DNA of 64,000 nt, from contig NZ_JADFBX010000018.1 of the NCBI RefSeq assembly GCF_015223055.1, positions 1 through 64,000 on the forward strand. Reading direction: 5' to 3'. Shown here piece by piece: positions 8,676 to 16,818 of the stretch (position 1 is its first letter; the number at the start of each line of letters is the position of its first letter). The stretch comes from Pedobacter sp. MC2016-24 (GTDB lineage Bacteria; Bacteroidota; Bacteroidia; Sphingobacteriales; Sphingobacteriaceae). The notes below the pieces were generated by a model that searched no databases, was not told the origin of the DNA, and worked only from the letters and a program-made list of their open reading frames with translations. Position numbers and translations under genes: made by a program.

Positions 8676-9775
8676 TGAATAGCTGCCCCAACAATCAGCC
8701 TGGCAGTACGCGCTGATGCACCAGCAGTACCCATTTTCATAGAAAGTTCTTTATAATCCTCCAACATCTGATCTCTGCCCCTACCAGATAAAACAGCCTG
8801 AAGTTCGGCCGTGATTTTTTCTGTATTGCAATCCTGCTGGATCAGTTCAGTAACTACCTTTTTATCCATAATTAAATTGACCAGCGAAATAAACCTGATT
8901 TTAACCAGGGCCCTGGCAATGGCTACGGAGATGGCCCCGCCGCGGTAAACCACCACCTGTGGCACATGAAACAAAGCGGTTTCCAGCGTAGCTGTTCCTG
9001 AAGCAACGATAGCGGCTTTAGCAATGTAAAGCAGGTTATAAGTCTGTGCAAAAACCAGGGTTACATTCTCTGTTTTAATAAACTGCCTGTAATAAGCCTC
9101 ATCAAAAGTGGGCGCTGCGGCAACGATAAAATGATAATTTGGAAAGGCGGCAGTAACACTCAGCATATCGGGCAACAGGCGCTCAATCTCCTGCTTCCTG
9201 CTGCCGGGCAATAGCGCAATCACGTCCTTTTCCAAATGATAGGTTACTTTAAATTCAGGATCTGGCCGGAACAGGGCAATCTCATCCAATAAAGGATTGC
9301 CCACATAATCGACATCCATACCCCATGTTTTATAGAAATCGACCTCGAAAGGTAGAATGCAATACATGTGGTCAACCACACGTTTGATTTTGAGCACGCG
9401 TTTTTGATTCCAGGCCCAAACTTTTGGAGAAATGTAATAACAGACTTTAATGCCCTGTGCCTTGGCAAATTCGGCAATTTTTAAGTTGAAACCAGGAAAA
9501 TCGATCAGCACCAGTACATCAGGCCGGTAAGCCAGGATGGCGGCCTTGCAGGCTTTCATGTTTTTAAATATCGTGCGCAAATTGAGTACAACTTCTGTAA
9601 AGCCCATAAAAGCCATTTCAGCATAGTGTTTGTCCAAAACCCCGCCTTCTGCTTTCATTTTATCGCCACCATAATACCGGAATCCGGCATTGGAGTCTTC
9701 CAGTTTAAGTGCCTTCATCAAATTGGCACCATGTAAATCGCCCGAAGCCTCGCCGGCTACTAAATAATATCTCAT
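8672..9775 (-). CDS. lpxB: Lipid-A-disaccharide synthase
   Basis: 367-residue glycosyltransferase (family GT19) that joins UDP-2,3-diacylglucosamine and lipid X to form the disaccharide core of lipid A at the inner face of the inner membrane. The diagnostic N-terminus YLVAGEASGDLHGANLM is present, with MGFTEV, VLIDFPGFNLKIA, YYISPKVWAW, ILPFEVDFYK, LLPGSRKQEIERLLP and SGTATLETAL further on. Length is close to the usual 370-380 residues. Its stop overlaps the end of the ATPase gene on the other strand. Upstream on the same strand the small membrane-protein gene ends at base 9775, touching the lpxB start, and surE is just beyond, so the three are likely one transcript. Confidence 0.97.
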   Translation of the reverse strand: MRYYLVAGEASGDLHGANLMKALKLEDSNAGFRYYGGDKMKAEGGVLDKHYAEMAFMGFTEVVLNLRTIFKNMKACKAAILAYRPDVLVLIDFPGFNLKIAEFAKAQGIKVCYYISPKVWAWNQKRVLKIKRVVDHMYCILPFEVDFYKTWGMDVDYVGNPLLDEIALFRPDPEFKVTYHLEKDVIALLPGSRKQEIERLLPDMLSVTAAFPNYHFIVAAAPTFDEAYYRQFIKTENVTLVFAQTYNLLYIAKAAIVASGTATLETALFHVPQVVVYRGGAISVAIARALVKIRFISLVNLIMDKKVVTELIQQDCNTEKITAELQAVLSGRGRDQMLEDYKELSMKMGTAGASARTARLIVGAAIH

Positions 9776-10050
9776 TATTGATTAATCTTATAAAAAAAGA
9801 ACGCAAAGGCCCAGATAAAAGTAGCACTTATAATCCCCCTTCCTACGTTTTCTTTATTTAATTTAAAGAAGTAATGTAATAAAACGGCATTTACCGCTAT
9901 ACAGCCGATCAACAGCAGGTCGGCCTTGGCCAAAAAAGCAAATTGATGCATCAGGTACCAGGCAGCACAAAGCAATACCCCAGGTATAAGCATACCCAAT
10001 CCCAATCCGGCAAATACCGAATTTCCAACACGCGCCAGCGGATTCTGCAT
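9775..10050 (-). CDS. Small membrane protein between surE and lpxB, function unknown
   Basis: 91 residues with three predicted membrane segments: about 13-35 (VFAGLGLGMLIPGVLLCAAWYLM), 42-62 (ADLLLIGCIAVNAVLLHYF) and 73-88 (IISATFIWAFAFFFY). A short basic loop (KLNKENVGRG) separates the last two. The gene begins 5 bases after surE ends and its last base is shared with the start codon of lpxB, so translation is probably coupled. The position suggests a link to envelope or lipid A synthesis, but no characterised family was recognised. Confidence 0.75.
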   Translation of the reverse strand: MQNPLARVGNSVFAGLGLGMLIPGVLLCAAWYLMHQFAFLAKADLLLIGCIAVNAVLLHYFFKLNKENVGRGIISATFIWAFAFFFYKINQ

Positions 10051-10055
10051 CTGTA

Positions 10056-10904
10056 TTAACCCAATGAAGGCCCATCGGGACCCGCGGTTTTACCTAAATT
10101 AACGCTTTCAGCATCTGCGCCCCCTAAAGCACCAAAATCCCAGGTATTCAATTGGGTAATGGCATGGTGGGCGGTAAGGTCAAACTGAACGGGTACAACA
10201 GATACGAAACCATGATCTAAAGCCCATACATCGGTATCTTGTCCTTTATCGTTATTTTGAAAAACACCGGTTAACCAGTAATAAGGACGGCCATGAGGAT
10301 CAGTCCGCTGGTCAAATTCTTCAGCCCATTTGGCATTTGCCTGCCTGCATATTTTGATGCCTTTTATATCGGCACCCTTAGGGAAATTTACATTCAACAG
10401 GGTTGCCTGTGGTAAACCATGGGCCAATACCTGTTCAGAAATGAGTTTAATGAATTTTTTACAATGGCTGAAATCTGCTTCCTGGGAGAAATCATCCAGT
10501 GAAAAACCAATGGAAGGAATGCCTTCAATGGCACCTTCAACAGCGGCCGACATGGTACCTGAATAAATCACATTGATGGAATTGTTCAACCCATGATTGA
10601 TACCAGAAACACATAAATCAGGCTTTTTGCCTTTAAAGATTTTGTTTACCGCCAGCTTTACACAATCTACCGGGGTACCGGAACATTTGTACATTTCTAC
10701 ACCTGCATAAAGTTCCACTTTGTCAAAACGCAAAGGTTTTCCAATGGTAATGGCATGTCCCATTCCGGATTGAGGCCCGTCAGGAGCAACAACCACTACG
10801 TTGCCAAGCGTTTGCATCACTTCGATCAGGTTTTTAATTCCGGGAGCGGTAATACCATCATCATTTACGACTAAAATGCTGGGTTTTGAATCTGCTTTCT
10901 TCAT
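10056..10904 (-). CDS. surE: 5'/3'-nucleotidase SurE
   Basis: 282-residue metal-dependent nucleoside monophosphate phosphatase. The N-terminal metal-binding motif VNDDGI follows the first beta strand, and SGTPVDCVKLA, CVSGINHGLN and YSGTMSAAVEGAIEGIPSIGFS are all conserved SurE segments. The C-terminus is somewhat longer than in E. coli (about 253 residues). SurE removes phosphate from surplus nucleotides, and in many bacteria it is tied to stationary-phase survival. It is the first gene of the minus-strand group surE, small membrane protein, lpxB. The M16 peptidase gene starts divergently 146 bases away. Confidence 0.97.
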   Translation of the reverse strand: MKKADSKPSILVVNDDGITAPGIKNLIEVMQTLGNVVVVAPDGPQSGMGHAITIGKPLRFDKVELYAGVEMYKCSGTPVDCVKLAVNKIFKGKKPDLCVSGINHGLNNSINVIYSGTMSAAVEGAIEGIPSIGFSLDDFSQEADFSHCKKFIKLISEQVLAHGLPQATLLNVNFPKGADIKGIKICRQANAKWAEEFDQRTDPHGRPYYWLTGVFQNNDKGQDTDVWALDHGFVSVVPVQFDLTAHHAITQLNTWDFGALGGADAESVNLGKTAGPDGPSLG

Positions 10905-10950
10905 AACGGTAAAAATACAAGAATTCGGATAGAAAGTTTAGCATTCAGCT

Positions 10951-10958
10951 TATATTTG
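10951..10958 (+). promoter_or_regulatory. Candidate -7 box (TATATTTG) for the M16 peptidase gene
   Basis: Exact match to the Bacteroidota TAnnTTTG element, 92 bases before the ATG at 11051. No clear -33 TTG at the right distance was found, so this rests on the -7 match and position only. Confidence 0.45.
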
Positions 10959-11050
10959 GCTGTAACTTATTGGTCATGTAAGCGTCTTAGTATCGCCTAA
11001 GCTGCTTGGCTTCTGGCTCATAGCTTACAACTAACAAAATAATTATTCTA

Positions 11051-13984
11051 ATGAAACAAAAATTACTGCTGTTCGCCTGCCTGTTAATTGCAGGTTCGAG
11101 CTTAATGGCTCAGTCCACCTATCAGTGGAAAACGGCGTCTTCAGGTGGTTATACGTACAAGTATGTCACCAACGACCCGACCAAATCCCGCTTTTATACA
11201 TTGAAAAACGGACTTACTGTGGTTTTATCACAGAACACCAAGGAACCGATTATTGAATACCGCATGGCCGTAAGGGCTGGTAGCAATACGGATCCGAAAA
11301 CGGCTACAGGACTGGCGCATTACCTGGAGCACCTGCTGTTTAAAGGAACCGATAAATTTGGTACCCTGAACTATGCCAAAGAGAAACCGTTACTGGATAA
11401 AATTGAGGCTTTATATGAGCAGTACCATGATACCACTGACCCGGTAAAACGTAAGGAAATTTATGCGCAGATTGACAAAACCTCTGGCGAAGCGTCAAAC
11501 TACTCGATTGCCAATGAGTACGACAAAATGATGAAATCTATTGGTGGCCAGTCTACCAATGCGCATACCTGGTACGAAGAAACGGTATACAATGAAGATT
11601 TTCCTTCCAATGCAACAGACCAGTTCCTAGCCTTGCAGGCCGAACGTTTCCGCAATCCGGTATTCCGTATTTTCCATACCGAACTGGAAGCTGTTTATGA
11701 AGAAAAAAACCGTGGTTTAGATAACGATACCTGGAAGGTTGAAGAGCTGAGTTCGGCTAAATTGTTCCCGACTCACAACTACGGTCAGCAAACCACCATC
11801 GGTACCATTGAACACCTGAAAAATCCTTCGCTGGTAGAAATCAGAAAATACTACAACAAGTATTATGTGCCAAATAACATGATTTTGGCTTTTGCCGGTG
11901 ATTTAAATCCGGATGAAATGATTAAAAAAGTGGACCAGTCTTTCGCTTATATGAAAGCAAAACCGCTTGAATTGTACAATCCGGCCCCGGAAAAACCGTT
12001 AACGGCCATTCAGAAAATTGATGTATACGGACCAAGTGCAGAAAGTGTAAAAATTTCGTACCGCGGTTATGCAGAAAGTACCAGCCAAAGTATGCTGCTG
12101 GATTTGATTTCAAGCATCCTCTCTAACGGTAAAGCGGGTTTAATTGACATCAACTTAAAGCAACAGCAAAAAGTACAGGGTGCTGGTGCAGGTTATCAGC
12201 AAATGAAAGATTACGGCGTTTTCTATTTGTATGCACAGCCTAAACAAGGACAGAGTTTGGAACAGGCACAACAATTATTGCTGGATCAGATTGCCATCCT
12301 TAAAAAAGGAAATTTTGATGAAAGCCTGATTAAAGCGACTGTAGCCAATAGTAAGCTGGGTTTACTGGAAGCGTTTGATAAAAACAGTTTCCGTGTAGAA
12401 GCCATTACCAATGAGTTCATTTTAAACCGTGGTGTAAACTGGGACAAAAGTTTAAATGGTCCGGATGCCATGGCTAAAATCACCAAGAAACAAATTGTAG
12501 ATTTTGCCAATCAGTTTTTTAAAGAAAACTATGTAGCAACCTACAAGCATAAAGGTGAAGACAAAAGTATTGCTAAAGTGGAAAAACCGGCCATTACACC
12601 GGTAAACACCAATGCTTCTGAAACCTCTGATTTTGCTAAAAATTTATATGGCATGCCGGTAAAACCAATTGCGCCTAAGTTTTTAGATTATAAAAAAGAC
12701 CTGAACTTTGGTAAAGAAGGGATTGCTGATGTGATTACTGTTCAAAACAAAGACAACAGCATTTTTAACCTGACTTACAAATTTGATGTCGGCACCTGGA
12801 ATTCGCAGTTACTGCCTTATGCAGCGCAATACCTGACTTTCCTGAGTACCGATAAATACAGTGCGGAAGACATCAACAAACAGTTTTACAACATTGCCTG
12901 TAACTATAGCTTTAATGTAGGCAATGAGGTGGCAACGATTTCGGTAAGTGGCTTACAGGAAAATTTTGACAAGGCGGTAAATTTAGTGGAGCATATTTTT
13001 GCCAACTGCAAACCGAATGAACAGGCTTTATCGGATCTTAAAACCCGTATTCTGAAAGGCAGAGAGAACAGTAAGTTAAATAAAGCGACCATTTTGAGCG
13101 GCGTAACTACGTATGCACAATATGGCCCTAACAATCCGTTCAATTACAACCTGAGCAATGATGCGGTTAAAAACATCACTTCGGAGCAATTGCTGTACAT
13201 CATCCACAACATCAACAATTACAAACACACCATTACGTATTATGGCCCGAAAACTTTAGGCGACTTTACTGCTGATATCAGCAAATTACACAGATTGCCC
13301 AAAGAATTTACACCGGAAACTCCGGCTAAAAAATTCAGCTATACCAGCACCAATACCAACCAGGTATTTTTTGCCGACTATGACATGGTACAGTCTGAAG
13401 TGCGTTGGTTGCGCAACAGCGGAACTTATGAACCGGGTTTAGCGGCTAAAGTAACTTTGTTTAACAGTTATTTTGGCGGTGGTATGGGTTCTATTGTTTT
13501 CCAGACCATCAGGGAGTCTAAAGCTTTGGCTTATTCTACTTTTGCAGTGTTCTCTGCCCCGGATAAGAAAGATAAAGAATATGCCATGGTAGCTTATGTA
13601 GGTAGCCAGGCGGATAAAATGAATGAGGCGGTTAAAGGCATGAACGAATTGCTGAACGACCTGCCTAAAGCGGATAAGTCTTTCGAAGTATCTAAAGGCA
13701 ATGCCTTAAATTCCATTGAAACCAACAGGATTACCAAGGAAGGTATCATTGCTGCCTATTTTGCAGATAAAAAACTGGGCTTTGACCACGATTCCAGAAT
13801 TGATGAGTATGTTGGCCTGAAACCTTTGAGCTTTGCTGACATTAAAACATTCCATGAGCAAAAAGTAGCGAACAAGCCTTACAGTTATTGTATTGTAGCT
13901 TCGGAAAAAAATGTAAAAATGGAAGATATGCAGAAGTTTGGAACAGTGACGAAACTGACACTGGAGCAGATTTTTGGGTATTAA
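11051..13984 (+). CDS. M16 family zinc metallopeptidase, two-repeat form
   Basis: 977-residue exported peptidase of the pitrilysin/insulinase group. A signal peptide spans about residues 1-20 (ending SSLMAQ). The inverted zinc motif HxxEH is seen as H90-Y-L-E93-H94 in LAHYLEHLLFKGT, and the downstream acidic residue lies in ELEAVYEEKNRG. A second M16-like half with no HxxEH follows from about residue 530, including a region GGGMGSIVFQTIRESKALAYSTF that matches the C-terminal M16 signature. Such full-length forms degrade short peptides inside a closed chamber. The gene stands alone, divergent from surE, and is followed by two hairpins, the second with a T run. Substrate unknown; periplasmic location inferred from the signal peptide. 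Confidence 0.95.
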   Translation: MKQKLLLFACLLIAGSSLMAQSTYQWKTASSGGYTYKYVTNDPTKSRFYTLKNGLTVVLSQNTKEPIIEYRMAVRAGSNTDPKTATGLAHYLEHLLFKGTDKFGTLNYAKEKPLLDKIEALYEQYHDTTDPVKRKEIYAQIDKTSGEASNYSIANEYDKMMKSIGGQSTNAHTWYEETVYNEDFPSNATDQFLALQAERFRNPVFRIFHTELEAVYEEKNRGLDNDTWKVEELSSAKLFPTHNYGQQTTIGTIEHLKNPSLVEIRKYYNKYYVPNNMILAFAGDLNPDEMIKKVDQSFAYMKAKPLELYNPAPEKPLTAIQKIDVYGPSAESVKISYRGYAESTSQSMLLDLISSILSNGKAGLIDINLKQQQKVQGAGAGYQQMKDYGVFYLYAQPKQGQSLEQAQQLLLDQIAILKKGNFDESLIKATVANSKLGLLEAFDKNSFRVEAITNEFILNRGVNWDKSLNGPDAMAKITKKQIVDFANQFFKENYVATYKHKGEDKSIAKVEKPAITPVNTNASETSDFAKNLYGMPVKPIAPKFLDYKKDLNFGKEGIADVITVQNKDNSIFNLTYKFDVGTWNSQLLPYAAQYLTFLSTDKYSAEDINKQFYNIACNYSFNVGNEVATISVSGLQENFDKAVNLVEHIFANCKPNEQALSDLKTRILKGRENSKLNKATILSGVTTYAQYGPNNPFNYNLSNDAVKNITSEQLLYIIHNINNYKHTITYYGPKTLGDFTADISKLHRLPKEFTPETPAKKFSYTSTNTNQVFFADYDMVQSEVRWLRNSGTYEPGLAAKVTLFNSYFGGGMGSIVFQTIRESKALAYSTFAVFSAPDKKDKEYAMVAYVGSQADKMNEAVKGMNELLNDLPKADKSFEVSKGNALNSIETNRITKEGIIAAYFADKKLGFDHDSRIDEYVGLKPLSFADIKTFHEQKVANKPYSYCIVASEKNVKMEDMQKFGTVTKLTLEQIFGY

Positions 13985-14016
13985 ATCTTTTGATCGTGCT
14001 TAGCATGATCAAAGCC

Positions 14017-14056
14017 AAATGGGTTATATCTTGAGTGATATAACCCATTTTTTTAT
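14017..14056 (+). terminator. Intrinsic terminator after the M16 peptidase gene
   Basis: AAATGGGTTATATC (14017-14030) pairs fully with GATATAACCCATTT (14037-14050) around a six-base loop, and the second arm runs into further T residues. A smaller hairpin (GATCGTGC/GCATGATC) sits just before it at about 13991-14010. It may also serve the convergent MG2-like gene. Confidence 0.9.
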
Positions 14057-14066
14057 TTAAATTTCC

Positions 14067-16454
14067 TTACTTCCCTTTAACCTCAAAGGTATAATCGCCA
14101 TACAGCAGGCCCTTATTCGAAATGCCTTGCACAATGAGTCTGAACTTGCCCGTGATGTCCCCGGTGTAAAAGCTGATCTGCCGTCCTTTGGCATCAATCA
14201 GTATCCCATGGTTCCAGTATAAGGTTGAAACGAAAGCCGGCTCCTGCAAATCGGCATAATCATTCTTATAAAACTCCCTTTGGGTGTAAATGCCATCTAA
14301 GGGGATCATTTTTTTATTTTCTTCAGTTACCTCACAAGCCTGGTACCTGACCGGGCCGCCCCTCGACTGATACGTATGGCCGGGAATGGGCTGTGTATTG
14401 CCAAAATCGCCAAAGTGGTTTGGACAATTTAAAATGTTGTAACTGCATACATAATCCCCGCAGGCATTTGAGCCTGAAGGTCCCCGGCCAAAAAAGCCAT
14501 TGTCCTTTTTACTGTTAATTACCACCTCCTTAAGTCTGATGGCAGTTTCATTGTCCTTCAGCGCAAGTACCCGGTTGTTTTGTACCGTTGACGGCACAAC
14601 TTGAGGTTCAAGCGGGACCAACTTCAGATAACCTTTATTAAACCGTTCATAGGGATCATTTTTTCGAATGGCCAGATCTGCAGTGGTATTCAGGATGTGC
14701 ATTTTTTTTCCCGATTCCAGCAGCAGCTCATCCAGTTTAAAATGGTATTCGCCATTGGCAGCTGTAGTTAAAAGGACTACACTTTTGCCTTTTAACATGC
14801 CCAGTTGAACAGGCTTTTTTACTTTATCTATTTTAATGCTCAGGTCCGTATCGTCGTAAACTTTTCCGGTGTCCGGAGCCCTGGCTTTCCACAAGTCCTG
14901 CCATGAATATCTGCTCCAACCTCTGACCAGGAGCAAATCTTCCATAAAATCCAGATTTTCTATACCCCTTCCCTCGCTTACCGGAACCTGGCTTAATTCC
15001 CTGCCCAGTAAGGTATAGCTTTCAATATCGGTACTTTGTTTATCGGCCATCCGGTTGGCCTGTACACAAGCAACAGAAACAATGGCAATCGAATCTGCGC
15101 CGGTAAGCTGGAGATTAAGGTTCAGCTTTTGCCGTTGGTTATAGACATTTTGTGCTGCGGTAATGCCGATCTTTCTTGTGGGATTGTAGTGGGCAAAAAA
15201 CAGGCGTTCGGCATACGGCCTATCCAGGGTATCTGAGATTGTAATGGTGTTCAATCCTGCCGGAATAGCTGTCATTGGGATTTTAAAGCCGTTGTAAGGT
15301 CCATGAATCTGGACGCTGGCATAGGTAAAGGTTTCCCGGAAATTGTGGATACGGATCCATAACCGCTGATTCGGCAGGTTATTCTTCAGCACCAGCACAA
15401 GGGTATCTTTCACCGCGCCATTGCGCATAAACAAAACCAGACCTTGATCTTGTGCAGGAGGGAGCAGGTAAGCGCTATCTGCAAAACCGCTATGAATTAA
15501 CTTTAGTGCGTATGTTTTACCCTTTTCAGGGGCCAGCATGAACTTTCCAATCCCATATTTATTGGTCTCTACGGTATCAACAACTTCCTGGTCTTTAAAC
15601 AATACCGCCTTCACACTCAATACCGCACCCTGCTGGTCTTTAGCCTCCCAGGCAACCCTGCCCGGTAAACCGGTTACCATGTTTCCACCTTCGGGGTAAA
15701 AACGTATAATCGCATGACGCCTGGTTACAGGCATATTCATATTGAGATAACTGCTGTCCTTGCCGTATTTAAGTTTCAGGTAAAGGTTTGGATCGGGAAG
15801 ATTTACCTGCTCATCCAGACTCAACAGCAATTCGCCGGAAGCATTGGTTTTGGCCAGTTTGCTGAGCTTACCGTACTGGTACTGTATGTCGACAGGTTTG
15901 GGTAAAAACCGGGAATCCTTAGTGGTTACAGAAACGACCAGCTGACTGGGTTTCTGACCAGCAATGCCTGCCTCCAATAGCTTGACATTGGCATTAAAAG
16001 CAGGCTGAAGATTTGTTTTGATCGTAATTTGCTGGATAAAAACCACATCCGGTACGCCTTTGCTTACCCTATTGGTTGTGGCCATAAAATGATAATTGCC
16101 AGCTTGCATAGAATCGGGCAATACCATATCGCCGAAGGACAAACCCTTGCCCATCAGAAATTTTTGTTGTTTAATGATGGCACTGTCTGCATTTCTGATC
16201 AAAGCCAACGAAAGTACACGGTGATTTTCCATCGCGGAAACATTGGCATTGGTCAGGTAGCCCGTAAACCAGGCTGTTTCATTGTTGGTGTAAATGTTTT
16301 TATCGAAATGGACAAAAAGTGAGGGCGCTTCTTTTTGCGCTTTGTATAGCTGCATTTGCCGACTTACGGAGTCTGTTAATCCCTTATCGTTGCCTTGTGC
16401 AAAACCGAATTTGACCAGAAGTAAAATCAGTACAAAGGTTATTAAACAGCGCAT
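14067..16454 (-). CDS. Large exported MG2-like protein, function unknown
   Basis: 795 residues with a signal peptide (about 1-19, ending VKFGFAQ). The N-terminal third resembles the MG2 beta-sandwich of macroglobulin-like proteins (SLFVHFDKNIYTNNETAWFTGYL, DSMQAGNYHFMATTNR). Several further beta-sandwich repeats follow (IRFYPEGGNMVTGLPGRVAWEAKD). Bacteroidota carry many such proteins, often with a TonB-plug-like tail. Here the tail is instead Cys-bearing (NACGDYVCSYNILNC, then YQACEV), which in the periplasm would allow two disulfides. No thioester motif or proteolytic signature was seen. It is transcribed toward the M16 gene and alone on this strand. Possible roles in surface attachment or outer-membrane protein partnering are inference. 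Confidence 0.75.
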   Translation of the reverse strand: MRCLITFVLILLLVKFGFAQGNDKGLTDSVSRQMQLYKAQKEAPSLFVHFDKNIYTNNETAWFTGYLTNANVSAMENHRVLSLALIRNADSAIIKQQKFLMGKGLSFGDMVLPDSMQAGNYHFMATTNRVSKGVPDVVFIQQITIKTNLQPAFNANVKLLEAGIAGQKPSQLVVSVTTKDSRFLPKPVDIQYQYGKLSKLAKTNASGELLLSLDEQVNLPDPNLYLKLKYGKDSSYLNMNMPVTRRHAIIRFYPEGGNMVTGLPGRVAWEAKDQQGAVLSVKAVLFKDQEVVDTVETNKYGIGKFMLAPEKGKTYALKLIHSGFADSAYLLPPAQDQGLVLFMRNGAVKDTLVLVLKNNLPNQRLWIRIHNFRETFTYASVQIHGPYNGFKIPMTAIPAGLNTITISDTLDRPYAERLFFAHYNPTRKIGITAAQNVYNQRQKLNLNLQLTGADSIAIVSVACVQANRMADKQSTDIESYTLLGRELSQVPVSEGRGIENLDFMEDLLLVRGWSRYSWQDLWKARAPDTGKVYDDTDLSIKIDKVKKPVQLGMLKGKSVVLLTTAANGEYHFKLDELLLESGKKMHILNTTADLAIRKNDPYERFNKGYLKLVPLEPQVVPSTVQNNRVLALKDNETAIRLKEVVINSKKDNGFFGRGPSGSNACGDYVCSYNILNCPNHFGDFGNTQPIPGHTYQSRGGPVRYQACEVTEENKKMIPLDGIYTQREFYKNDYADLQEPAFVSTLYWNHGILIDAKGRQISFYTGDITGKFRLIVQGISNKGLLYGDYTFEVKGK

Positions 16455-16564
16455 TGCTAAAGTTAGGATTCGGGATTGAATTCTGCAAATGTGCTTTTTA
16501 CAAACATTTTTAGCCCCCCTTTGTTATTTAATTAACTGACAATTTTAAAACAAAATCATGTACT

Positions 16565-16750
16565 ATGGATAAGTTAGAGTTAAAAGGAAAATGGAACGAG
16601 ATTAAAGGAAAAGTGAAGCAGGCTTATGGCGACTTAACAGAAGACGATCTGACACACGAAGAGGGTAAGGATGATGAATTGTTGGGTAAGTTACAGCAAA
16701 AAACAGGTAAGACCAGAGATGAAGTGGTAACCTGGCTTAAATCACTATAA
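16565..16750 (+). CDS. CsbD family stress protein
   Basis: 61-residue protein matching the CsbD family (Pfam CsbD), whose members rise under stress in many bacteria and whose molecular role is unknown. The typical pattern is clear: LKGKWNEIKGKVKQAYGDLTEDDL followed by a Lys-rich helix GKLQQKTGKTRDEV. It is acidic-basic and hydrophilic with no signal peptide, so cytoplasmic. It is a single-gene unit closed by a strong shared terminator. Confidence 0.95.
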   Translation: MDKLELKGKWNEIKGKVKQAYGDLTEDDLTHEEGKDDELLGKLQQKTGKTRDEVVTWLKSL

Positions 16751-16768
16751 TCATAACCATTAAAAAAG

Positions 16769-16807
16769 AAAGGGCTTTATCTTATGTGATAAAGCCCTTC
16801 CTTTTTT
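16769..16807. terminator. Bidirectional terminator between csbD-like gene and acs
   Basis: AAGGGCTTTATC pairs with GATAAAGCCCTT around a six-base loop, with a run of A before it and of T after it. It can therefore stop transcription from the csbD gene on the plus strand and from acs on the minus strand. Confidence 0.93.
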
Positions 16808-16818
16808 AATGCGATTGA

